Below, piece after piece: positions 54,357 to 62,645 of a stretch of 62,750 nt of DNA (positions are counted from its first letter, which is position 1; each line of letters begins with the position of its first letter). The DNA is from Nitrospirota bacterium. GTDB taxonomy: Bacteria > Nitrospirota > Thermodesulfovibrionia > UBA6902. The stretch spans positions 1-62,750 of the forward strand of contig JACRMS010000038.1 in NCBI GenBank assembly GCA_016214845.1, given 5' to 3'. The notes beneath the pieces were generated by a model. That model was given only the letters and a program-made list of their open reading frames with translations, ran no database searches and had not been told where the DNA came from. The position numbers and the translations under genes are program-made.

Positions 54357-55202
54357 ATGCACGAGAAGGGGAAATCAAAAAGGGCTTTCTTAGCATTATA
54401 TATACTGAGCATTTTATTATTTGCTTCCACTAATTTATTTGCAGCAACTAAGATACCCACAATTAAACATTCAGTAAAACCTCTTGATTTTTCCCGCATA
54501 CCCACAACAGAAGAATTGATGGCTGCCGGTCAGCTTGGCGGACAACTCTATCCGACTGATGATATTCAGCTTGATGAGAGTAGTCTCCTTCAAAGCACAA
54601 TGGCTGCAAACGGCAATGCCGTTGCAGTAAAAGAGAAACTCGCTCGTAATAAAACTATCAATCTTTCCTTTGGCCAGGCAATTCAGGAATGGAACAAACA
54701 TAATTATAAAGAAGCAGCGAAGATGTTCAAAAAACATGTTCAGGATTATCCTGACAGTCCATGGGCGTCTGAGGCGGTTTTGCATACAGGATGTGACGCG
54801 ACTTATAACGGCAGATACACTGAGGCAGAAGAGAGTTTCAACTGGTTACTTAATCAAAACAAAGGCAAAGACCATGAAGGCGCAAAGATCTTGATGAACA
54901 AGGCCAAGACGCGTCTCGGGATTTTGAAGGTCTATCAAAATAATTTTACGGAAGCAAAGCGATTATTCAGTGAATTGAAAAAAGAGAGCTTGGACTGGCG
55001 TGACCGTACCTATGCATCTCACTGGATTCAGAGATTAAGCAGGTATTCATCAAACCAGCTTGCAATGTTGAACTGCGGGACACAGGCTCTTGCCTATATG
55101 CTGGAAAAAGACGGCAGGAAGGCAGAGGCACGCAAGGTAATCGAGATGCTTCCCGAAAGTCTTCAAGGTCACAGCATAAAAAACCTATCGAATATTGCTT
55201 AA
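54357..55202 (+). CDS. N-terminal part of C39-peptidase/RHS protein, ended by an in-frame stop
   Basis: 281 residues. Signal peptide (AFLALYILSILLFASTNLFA), then a TPR-like helical region (WNKHNYKEAAKMFKKHVQDY and similar, about 105-215), then the first half of a C39-type peptidase with its catalytic cysteine in AMLNCGTQALAYM. It stops at TAA 55200-55202 in the middle of the peptidase domain. The missing half continues in the same frame directly after the stop. Confidence 0.85.
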   Translation: MHEKGKSKRAFLALYILSILLFASTNLFAATKIPTIKHSVKPLDFSRIPTTEELMAAGQLGGQLYPTDDIQLDESSLLQSTMAANGNAVAVKEKLARNKTINLSFGQAIQEWNKHNYKEAAKMFKKHVQDYPDSPWASEAVLHTGCDATYNGRYTEAEESFNWLLNQNKGKDHEGAKILMNKAKTRLGILKVYQNNFTEAKRLFSELKKESLDWRDRTYASHWIQRLSRYSSNQLAMLNCGTQALAYMLEKDGRKAEARKVIEMLPESLQGHSIKNLSNIA

Positions 55203-58200
55203 AAGTACGGATATGATCTTGCAGCCATCAGGGTTTCTCCATTAGAACTCAACAGTCTTCCTTTGCCCGCAATCATTCATGTTAATAGAAAAAATGAAGG
55301 CGACAGCGGACATTACTGGATATTGGAAAAAGTCGTCGGAGATAATTTAAGACTCTTTGATCCGCAGTCAGGCATGAGATTTGGTCAGAGCGTTGAAGAA
55401 TTCACAAGTGAATGGAGCGGAAATGCGCTCGTATTCTCGAATAAGATAATTCTTCCTGGTATCCGACTGACTGGAAAAGAGATGGAGCAGATTTACGGCG
55501 GCTGCTGTGGGGTGCCAAGATCGGAAGACGATATGGGAGATCCACAGGAAGATGCAGGAGGCCCGCAGAATGACGAATGTTCCAACGGCGCTCCTGTCTG
55601 GAATGTAAATATGATAAATATGAACCTGTTCATGACAGATACGCCGATGTGGTATACACCTAAAATAGGCCCTCCCGTAAAAATCCAGTTGAGCTATAAT
55701 TCTCAGTCTTCTATTGCCCAATATGAACCATTCGGCAACAAGTGGCAGTTCAATTATGCAAGCTATCTCGTAGTCGATACCGGTGGGAATGTCACAATCT
55801 TTATGCCTGACGGCAGGCGTGATGTGTATGCGATAGACTATCAGGGCGGCTATACAAAGCCATATGGCGTTTTCAATACTCTTACAAAAATAGCTGAGAA
55901 CCACTTTGAGCTTGCCTTCTCTGACGGCGCGGTTTATGTCTATAATATCCCTCAGGGCACAAGCTCACTCCAGCCGTTTCTGGTCGAGATCAAAGACGCA
56001 TACAATCAGAAGCTGACTTTCGGATATAACAACAATGTTCAGTTGACGACAATTACAGATGCATCCGGCAAGATTACAGTGCTGACTTATAATGGCAATG
56101 GCTTGGTCGAGCGTGCGGATGACCCGTTCGGGCGTTCTGCAACTTTTGAATATGACACCAATAGCAATCTTACCAAAATAACGGATATGGGCGGTTACTG
56201 GTCGAGCTTCACTTATGATGTAAATGTATACCTTACGAGCATTGAAAACACCAGAGGCAGATGGGATTTTTATATAGAACCGGCAGACGGGATTCCTGCC
56301 AATGCTGATAATTATCCGCCCCCGGGAGATTTGATGTGGGAGAATTACAGAATTACAGTCACAAACCCTTTGGGCGGCAAAGAAGAATATTTCTATTACG
56401 GAGGGAGCGGTTACGGGTGGTATGTAAGTCCAAGAGATTATATAACGTGGGAAAGCCAGTCAATGAATAATTTCAAAGTTAATACCCCGAAGATCACATA
56501 TTTTTATACAGAGACATCGCCGAGAGAAGAAATTTACAAAATTCTCTATCCGGAAGGCGGATATGTTGAATATGGTTATAACGATCCATACGGCAACCGG
56601 ACAAGCATAAAAGATCCCCGTCGGCATGCAGTCAACTATGTCTACAACAGTAAAGGCCGCATCACAGCCTTTACTGATGCGAAAGACAATATCACAACAT
56701 TTAACTATTACCCAAACAATATAGACGTTCAGGAAATTAAATATAATTTAAGCAGTACGCCTGAAGACGACAATATTCTTCTTAAGACCTTCACGTATAA
56801 TGGCAGCACTCATGATATTGCAACTATTACGGATAGGCTTGGCAATGTAACTGAGTTTAACTACAACTCATATGGACAATTGACTGCGATTACCCAGGCA
56901 ACGGGAACATCGGTCGAGACAGCAATGGAAATGACCTATGACCCGGTGAAGCATGAGCTTATGGAAATAAAAAGGAATGGGAATACAGTTTCATCTTTCA
57001 CCCATGACAACGCAGACAGGGTAAGGACACGAACCGATGATGCCGGGCTTACACTCATTTATGATTACAACAACCTCAACAATGTCACGAAGATTACATA
57101 CCCTGACGACAAATTCACAAGCTATACCTATTCAGGCTGCTGCCCGCATTTAATAGACACTATAACGGACCGCTCCGGTAGAGTTACTACCTATAAATAC
57201 GACTCCCTTAAACGCCTTACCGAGGTCGTTAATCCTGATGGCGGAATAATGAAATATGATTATGATGCCAACGGGAATCTGATCAAATTCAATGATACAA
57301 ACAACAGTGTTAATACCTTTGAATATGATAATGATAACCGCATGACCAGGAAAACCTATGCCGATGGAAAGGTTGCAAAATATACTTATGACTCGGCGGG
57401 ACTGCTGACGAAATTCACAAATTCGAGGAACATAGCGAAGAGCTATACATATGACGCAAACCACAACCCTCTTTCGATTAACTACTCTGATACAACGCCT
57501 GACGTTACATTTACATATGATGATTACGACCGTGTAGAGACAATGACCGACGGAATTGGTTTGCATGATTACGGATATGATGACAATAACAGACTTATCA
57601 GTGTAGACGGCCCGTTGGCGGATGACACCATCACGTATGGATACGATGAACTTGATCAGTTGAAGATATTGATACCGCAGTTGGGGCAGGCGATAAATTA
57701 CGGTTATGATTCTCTCGGTAGACTCACAACCATTCAAACAGGATCAAGCACTTTCACCTATGGCTACGCAGGCGTCAATCCGCTTATTCAGACACTGACA
57801 AGGCCGAACGGCAGCATCACGGAATATCTATACAATGATCCGTTAAAGAGGCTGACAGAGATCACCAATAAAAAATCTACACAGGAGATAATCAACAAGC
57901 ATGTTTTTACCTACAACAATCTTGATTTGATTGGTGCAGAGACAATAACTACCGGAACGGCTCTTGATTCGTTTACCGCAGGGCAGAAAACTTATAGCTA
58001 CAACAAGCTCAATCAGCTTTTAAGCTCTACAAATCCTGCACAGGCGTTTACTTATGACGAAGACGGAAACATGACGCAGGGGTATACGCCTGATGGATAT
58101 CAGTTTACCGCAGCGTATGATGCAGATAATCGTTTAAAGAACATTCAATATACTGATAACGGAAACGTTATTCACAGGACGGAATATTTTTATGCTGGAG

Positions 58201-59045
58201 ATAGCATACTGGCTCAGGTAAAGAAGTTTGAAAATGGAATTCTTGTCAGTGATACACGGTTTGTAAAAGCGGATTTTCTGCCAGTTCAAGAGAGAGATGC
58301 AAGCAATGCAATTACAAGAGAATATACTTGGGGGCTGAATCTTGGCGGCGGTATCGGGGGGCTACTTAATCTCAAGCAGGGAGGAGCGAACTACAACTAT
58401 CTTTATGATGGGAAAGGGAATGTTTCAGCACTGATAGACGGTAGTCAGAATATTGTTGCTTCATATCGCTATGATGTGTTCGGTAGGCCACTTAAGAAGA
58501 CAGGGATACTGAATCAGCCTTATCGCTTCTCTACAAAATACTATGATGAACAAACGGGGCTACCATACTATGGTTATAGATTTTATAATCCTACAATTGG
58601 AAAATGGATGACAAGAGATCCTCTGGGAGAAGTTGGGGGGATAAACCTATCCCAATTTGTGGGAAATAATCCGGTCAACTTTATTGATCCACGAGGATTA
58701 TTTTATTTTGGAAAACGTCCATTGAGTGGGTTGCCGTGGATTACGGGCGCATCAAGTAATCCTATTGATGATTATTTTAATACTGAACTTTCTCATGAAC
58801 ATGGGTTTTTCGAAGACGGTACAGGAGAGAATATTGGTTTTGGCCTTAAGGGGAGATTTTCAGAGGATCCAGCAGGAAAGGGATATAGATATGAAAACAA
58901 GCATTATGATGACGATCTTATGAGAAAAGCGTTGAAAAATATTAAAGACAGAGAATATTCCAATTTGCCTTGGAAAAAGAATAATTGTCAGGATTGGGCT
59001 GACAGCCTACGTCAAGAATATGAGAGTTTAAAAAGAGAAAGATAG
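55203..59045 (+). CDS. C39-peptidase remainder and RHS (YD-repeat) toxin delivery protein
   Basis: 1280 residues after the stop, of which 1260 follow a TTG at 55263. Begins KYGYDLAAIRVSPLE and contains DSGHYWILEK (His) and RLFDPQSG (Asp), completing the C39 triad. Then a long chain of YD repeats and the RHS-core end (YYGYRFYNPTIGKWMTRDPL, ending VNFIDPRGL near 1146). The C-terminal tip (about 115 residues) is a distinct toxin-like domain with SHEHGFF and NCQDWAD. No ribosome site precedes 55263, so translation past the stop is doubtful. Confidence 0.88.
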   Translation, partial: KYGYDLAAIRVSPLELNSLPLPAIIHVNRKNEGDSGHYWILEKVVGDNLRLFDPQSGMRFGQSVEEFTSEWSGNALVFSNKIILPGIRLTGKEMEQIYGGCCGVPRSEDDMGDPQEDAGGPQNDECSNGAPVWNVNMINMNLFMTDTPMWYTPKIGPPVKIQLSYNSQSSIAQYEPFGNKWQFNYASYLVVDTGGNVTIFMPDGRRDVYAIDYQGGYTKPYGVFNTLTKIAENHFELAFSDGAVYVYNIPQGTSSLQPFLVEIKDAYNQKLTFGYNNNVQLTTITDASGKITVLTYNGNGLVERADDPFGRSATFEYDTNSNLTKITDMGGYWSSFTYDVNVYLTSIENTRGRWDFYIEPADGIPANADNYPPPGDLMWENYRITVTNPLGGKEEYFYYGGSGYGWYVSPRDYITWESQSMNNFKVNTPKITYFYTETSPREEIYKILYPEGGYVEYGYNDPYGNRTSIKDPRRHAVNYVYNSKGRITAFTDAKDNITTFNYYPNNIDVQEIKYNLSSTPEDDNILLKTFTYNGSTHDIATITDRLGNVTEFNYNSYGQLTAITQATGTSVETAMEMTYDPVKHELMEIKRNGNTVSSFTHDNADRVRTRTDDAGLTLIYDYNNLNNVTKITYPDDKFTSYTYSGCCPHLIDTITDRSGRVTTYKYDSLKRLTEVVNPDGGIMKYDYDANGNLIKFNDTNNSVNTFEYDNDNRMTRKTYADGKVAKYTYDSAGLLTKFTNSRNIAKSYTYDANHNPLSINYSDTTPDVTFTYDDYDRVETMTDGIGLHDYGYDDNNRLISVDGPLADDTITYGYDELDQLKILIPQLGQAINYGYDSLGRLTTIQTGSSTFTYGYAGVNPLIQTLTRPNGSITEYLYNDPLKRLTEITNKKSTQEIINKHVFTYNNLDLIGAETITTGTALDSFTAGQKTYSYNKLNQLLSSTNPAQAFTYDEDGNMTQGYTPDGYQFTAAYDADNRLKNIQYTDNGNVIHRTEYFYAGDSILAQVKKFENGILVSDTRFVKADFLPVQERDASNAITREYTWGLNLGGGIGGLLNLKQGGANYNYLYDGKGNVSALIDGSQNIVASYRYDVFGRPLKKTGILNQPYRFSTKYYDEQTGLPYYGYRFYNPTIGKWMTRDPLGEVGGINLSQFVGNNPVNFIDPRGLFYFGKRPLSGLPWITGASSNPIDDYFNTELSHEHGFFEDGTGENIGFGLKGRFSEDPAGKGYRYENKHYDDDLMRKALKNIKDREYSNLPWKKNNCQDWADSLRQEYESLKRER

Positions 59046-59079
59046 ATTTCTATCAGGAGAAAAGACAAGGAAAAGAAAT

Positions 59080-59679
59080 ATGATTATCATAAGCATTTTA
59101 GTTTTAATTCTTATCGCAGGATTATTTTTTGCATTGAGGGAAAAGAATATGATTATCATAAGCATTTTAGTTTTAATTCTTATGTCGGGATTGTTATTTA
59201 AATTGATTAAGGGCTTTATTCCGTTCCCTATCGGCCTAAGACACCTTATAAATATAACAATTGCCCCGAAAGATTTATATCAACCTGTAGCACTTGATGA
59301 TTTTTCGTTTTACGAGCAAGGTTTTACCAAGTCATATTCTGTTAAACCTGCGTATCTCGATACATACGAGATAGGATTTTTAATTGAGAAGAACGGGATA
59401 GAGTCAACATATAAATTTAAAGGAAAAATAAAAGTTGAATTTTTCTGGAGGGACAAGTTTCTATTTGACAGCATAATAACCTCAATGGAGCAAGCAAGGT
59501 ACGTTCAAAATGATATGACCCATTATAAAGAAATTGTCCTGTTTAACTTTGATGTTCCGTTGCAAGGGAAATATAAAAATGATCTTGCTGTGAAACTAAC
59601 AGTTTTAGAGCCGGACATGGAATTGAAACGACTTAGTGACTCCATTAAGCTTTATATCGCGGTAAGCGCAACTCCGTGA
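59080..59679 (+). CDS. Membrane-anchored candidate immunity protein
   Basis: 199 residues. The N-terminal MIIISILVLIL membrane helix is repeated 23 residues later by a 69-base tandem duplication; a beta-rich outside domain of about 140 residues follows (IKVEFFWRD, IVLFNFDVPLQGKY). Position directly after the RHS gene suggests immunity to its tip; no family is recognised. Confidence 0.6.
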   Translation: MIIISILVLILIAGLFFALREKNMIIISILVLILMSGLLFKLIKGFIPFPIGLRHLINITIAPKDLYQPVALDDFSFYEQGFTKSYSVKPAYLDTYEIGFLIEKNGIESTYKFKGKIKVEFFWRDKFLFDSIITSMEQARYVQNDMTHYKEIVLFNFDVPLQGKYKNDLAVKLTVLEPDMELKRLSDSIKLYIAVSATP

Positions 59680-59716
59680 TAAGACAAAAAAGGAATCCTA
59701 ATGCAATGCTTCTGAA

Positions 59717-59917
59717 ATGCTAAATTGGATCGGGGCAATTTGTTGGATAATATCAGCTATCTGCATTGCATTTGTGGGAGCAAAATATCAGATCCGACAT
59801 GGTTTTTTCCGTTCCGCGATAATTGAACTAAACAAACAGGATAAACGTTTAGTAAAAATTGCACTGTTTTTCTTTTTAGGGGGTATATTTTTCTTTATCT
59901 TTGGCTCAATAGTTTGA
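59717..59917 (+). CDS. Small two-helix membrane protein in the RHS locus
   Basis: 66 residues with hydrophobic helices NWIGAICWIISAICIAFVG and LFFFLGGIFFFIFG and a basic linker. Possibly a second immunity gene or a remnant. No motif identifies it. Confidence 0.5.
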   Translation: MLNWIGAICWIISAICIAFVGAKYQIRHGFFRSAIIELNKQDKRLVKIALFFFLGGIFFFIFGSIV

Positions 59918-59918
59918 A

Positions 59919-60734
59919 ATGACAAAATTTAAGAATAGCACATTGGTAAGTGATACTCGATTTGTAGGCGCGGGATTTCTGCCTGTTCAAGAGAGAGATG
60001 TAAGCAATGCAATTACACGTGAATATACGTGGGGATTGAATTTAGGAGGAGGTATTGGAGGATTATTAAGCCTCAAGCAAAGCGGACAGAATTATTTCTA
60101 CCTTTACGACGGAAAAGGAAATGTGAGCGCTTTGGTAGATAGTACACAAAACTTGGTTGCCAGTTACAGATATGATGTGTTTGGAAGATTGTTGAAAAGG
60201 ACCGGAACGCTTGACCAACCATTTAGATTTTCTACTAAGCAATATGATGAACAAACCGGCCTTTTATATTACGGTTATCGTTTCAACAATCCAGCTATCG
60301 GCAAATGGATGACAAGAGATCCGTTGAGTGAGCAGAGCGATATAAACTTATATCGGATGGTGGGGAACTCGGCAGTGAACTGGATTGATCCATGGGGGTT
60401 GAAAATAACGCAAATGTGGAGACCCTTAGCAGGAGGTGCATGGCCAGTAGGCTACCACACTGCTATTAATGTGAACGGACAAATATATGGTTTTGGTAAA
60501 GAAGGTGTCCGGAGAGAAAACCAAAGTGATTATGGTTGGGGCAGTCATGAAGTAGTGATTTATGAAGGCGATGAATACGACCAAGCTATGCTCGGCTACC
60601 TTAGAAATGCCGCTGCAGGTAATGAACCTCGCTTTACAGATGAAAACTATAGTGTGTTAGGAAATAATTGTATATCTTTTGTTGATTGTACAATTAGAGA
60701 GGTCCTAAATCCTGAGGAGAAGCAATGTCAATAA
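59919..60734 (+). CDS. Displaced RHS C-terminal tip with papain-like toxin domain
   Basis: 271 residues: the first ~160 are nearly the same as the RHS-core end of the large gene (PVQERDVSNAITREYTWGLN, FNNPAIGKWMTRDPLSE, INWIDPWGL-like end). The tip is different: GYHTAINVNGQIYGFG (His near 179) and YSVLGNNCISFVDC (Cys near 250). His-before-Cys order suggests a permuted papain/NlpC-like fold. There is no signal sequence or start region of its own, as for orphan RHS cassettes that recombine into a full gene. Confidence 0.8.
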   Translation: MTKFKNSTLVSDTRFVGAGFLPVQERDVSNAITREYTWGLNLGGGIGGLLSLKQSGQNYFYLYDGKGNVSALVDSTQNLVASYRYDVFGRLLKRTGTLDQPFRFSTKQYDEQTGLLYYGYRFNNPAIGKWMTRDPLSEQSDINLYRMVGNSAVNWIDPWGLKITQMWRPLAGGAWPVGYHTAINVNGQIYGFGKEGVRRENQSDYGWGSHEVVIYEGDEYDQAMLGYLRNAAAGNEPRFTDENYSVLGNNCISFVDCTIREVLNPEEKQCQ

Positions 60735-61651
60735 ATAAATGTAGTTTTACTCTATATCTTGCTATTTTTATGATAATAGCTTTTTTTTCTGTTAGCGACG
60801 ATATTGTGCAGGCATCATCAATACCAAATTTAGTTGTATTCAGGTGTAATGGTGAAGTAAAAATATATGCAGGTCAGCAATATGAGAAACTTACCGACAA
60901 AATGTGGCTTGGAGATATTCAGAGAGGATATCTTTTTAAGGAAGATTTCTTCTACATAGATAACGATAGAATTAAATCTACCAATTTGCTATTACGAAAT
61001 ACACATACCATCTCCGACTTAAAAGAAAATCTTGGAAGAGATCAACTGCCGTGGCAGATTGGATACGTTGATGACGGAGTTATTTATTTTAGCGCCTACA
61101 AATATGACAAAAACCGCCCTATAAACAAACAACAATCTCTCGCTTTTATTTATAGACTTAATAGGAAAACAAAAGGGATAGAGAAATTAAATATAGCTGA
61201 ATGTAGTAGCCCTTATTTTTCCGTCCATCAAGATAACATTTATTTTACAGCAACAAGTGGAGAGATTCATAAGTATGCAGACGGAAACATAACATCTCTA
61301 TACATTAAAGGGGATTTCCCTTCTGTATCTCCTGATGGCACTAAAATAGCGTTTGTGTCGTTCGGGTTAATTAATGAAAGAATTATTCTTTATAACATAC
61401 AAAATAAGAATCGTATCTCGTTAATCAGTTTTTTTGGCCCGAAATCAGTTGATCCAATAATCAGGTGGTCTAATAATAGCGAATTTATTGCTGTGAAACA
61501 AAAGAGCGATATAGCAAGTAAGCCTCTTTATCTTGTTAGCACAATAAATGAAAAAGTGATTCAAAAGGTAACAAATAATTATGCGTGTAATTGGTTCTTG
61601 ATTGACGAAAACAAAATATCAAAGGAGCCTACCCAAAAAACGGATAAATGA
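60725..61651 (+). CDS. Secreted beta-propeller-like protein, candidate immunity to the second RHS tip
   Basis: 308 residues. Signal peptide (TLYLAIFMIIAFFSVSDD). Repeated strands of the TolB/WD kind: GDFPSVSPDGTKIAFVSFG, RWSNNSEFIAVKQKS, PYFSVHQDNIYFTATSG. It overlaps the RHS tip gene by 10 bases. Overlap and secretion fit a periplasmic immunity role, but this is inference. Confidence 0.65.
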   Translation: MSINKCSFTLYLAIFMIIAFFSVSDDIVQASSIPNLVVFRCNGEVKIYAGQQYEKLTDKMWLGDIQRGYLFKEDFFYIDNDRIKSTNLLLRNTHTISDLKENLGRDQLPWQIGYVDDGVIYFSAYKYDKNRPINKQQSLAFIYRLNRKTKGIEKLNIAECSSPYFSVHQDNIYFTATSGEIHKYADGNITSLYIKGDFPSVSPDGTKIAFVSFGLINERIILYNIQNKNRISLISFFGPKSVDPIIRWSNNSEFIAVKQKSDIASKPLYLVSTINEKVIQKVTNNYACNWFLIDENKISKEPTQKTDK

Positions 61652-61875
61652 GAAACAGATATAGAACATTAGGTGGAATATGTGGGATCGGTCTTTGTGG
61701 GTTTGTCGGAAATAATCCCGTGAACTTCAGAGACCCGCTTGGTTTATGGTACGTCGATGTAAATGTTTCACTCGGATACTGGGGTGGCGGAACAGGCGGG
61801 GTTTTAATTGGTTCAGAAGGTATTTATCCGTACGCTGGTGGTGGAGTCGTTTCACCTCCTGGGGTGTTTCTGTGA
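61648..61875 (+). CDS. Short RHS tip remnant with glycine-rich C-terminus
   Basis: 75 residues: CGFVGNNPVNFRDPLGLWY, the end of the RHS core, then a glycine-rich strand region (SLGYWGGGTGGVLIGSE, YAGGGVV). It stops early compared with the related segment just downstream. Confidence 0.6.
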   Translation: MRNRYRTLGGICGIGLCGFVGNNPVNFRDPLGLWYVDVNVSLGYWGGGTGGVLIGSEGIYPYAGGGVVSPPGVFL

Positions 61876-61894
61876 CATGGTCCCCTTCTGATCT

Positions 61895-62081
61895 GATGTA
61901 AGATGGAATGTAGGTTTACAAGGTGGATATTGGGGTGGGGGGGCAAGTAGGGTACAGTTTTGGTGAAGAAGGAGGCGCATTCTGGGAGATTGGTTTTGTG
62001 ACTCCAGGATTCTCTGGTACAGGGTATTATGTCTGGGAACCGTGGGAATGGCCATGGACAGATAAAGAGAAATGCAAATAA
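61895..62081 (+). pseudogene. Frameshifted duplicate of the glycine-rich tip
   Basis: RWNVGLQGGYWGGG runs in one frame to a seven-G tract (61937-61943); after one base change the adjacent frame continues QVGYSFGEEGGAFWEIG and VTPGFSGTGYYVWEPW to a TAA at 62079. The pattern repeats that of the preceding tip (NVSLGYWGGG..SEG..GGVVSPPG). A homopolymer indel has broken it, or the assembly has one base wrong. Confidence 0.6.
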
Positions 62082-62099
62082 TAGGGCATGAAATAGATC

Positions 62100-62315
62100 A
62101 TGATTAACACTATTGGAGTTACCATAATTGTAATGGCGGGGGTGCTATTTGTAATCTTTCATAAAGCGTTTGGCCGTAGAACCGCAGAATTCTATTACAA
62201 ACTTTCACATGTACATTTTAGCGAAAAAGGTTATCAAATTGGATTTCTATTAATAGGTTTAGTATTTATTGTTTTTGGTTTATTGTCGTTACTTCAGGTA
62301 ATTAAATTCAAATGA
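62100..62315 (+). CDS. Small two-helix membrane protein, candidate immunity gene
   Basis: 71 residues: helix INTIGVTIIVMAGVLFVIF, a polar middle (RRTAEFYYKLSHVHF) and helix IGFLLIGLVFIVFGLLSLL. Follows the broken tip in the usual toxin-immunity order. Similar in design to 59717-59917, but not obviously homologous. Confidence 0.5.
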   Translation: MINTIGVTIIVMAGVLFVIFHKAFGRRTAEFYYKLSHVHFSEKGYQIGFLLIGLVFIVFGLLSLLQVIKFK

Positions 62316-62403
62316 TGGAATACGGCGCCTATTGAGAGTTAAAAGCCAGAGGAACACTTCCCATAATGAATATGTATTCCACAAGAGGGTGGGTTTATAT
62401 TGA

Positions 62404-62628
62404 ATGAGAATGAATTTAATTAAAAATGTCTTGGCTCTCATCATATTTGTCTTCCTATTGTCTAACGGTTCTATCCTTGCTGTCACAGAAACGATTCAGT
62501 ACGATTACGATAATGCTGACCAGATTACGAAAGTTACATATGAAGACGGCACGGTTGAGGAGTATGTCTATGACAATATGGGCAACCGTTTGCAGAAAAC
62601 GATAACTCTTGCGAGACTGTCTCACTAA
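62404..62628 (+). CDS. Start of another secreted RHS-repeat protein, truncated by the IS
   Basis: Signal peptide (LIKNVLALIIFVFLLSNGS) followed by two YD repeats (YDYDNADQITKVTYEDG, YVYDNMGNRLQKT). The last few codons (ARLSH) come from the IS terminal repeat at 62615. The rest of the gene lies beyond the IS or is lost. Confidence 0.75.
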   Translation: MRMNLIKNVLALIIFVFLLSNGSILAVTETIQYDYDNADQITKVTYEDGTVEEYVYDNMGNRLQKTITLARLSH

Positions 62629-62639
62629 CTGTGTAAGTT
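62615..62639. repeat. Right terminal inverted repeat of an IS256-type element
   Basis: GACTGTCTCACTAACTGTGT then AAGTT. Matches the repeat at 295-319 read from the other strand. Seven bases beyond its inner edge the transposase stop codon is reached. Confidence 0.75.
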
Positions 62640-62645
62640 CAATTT

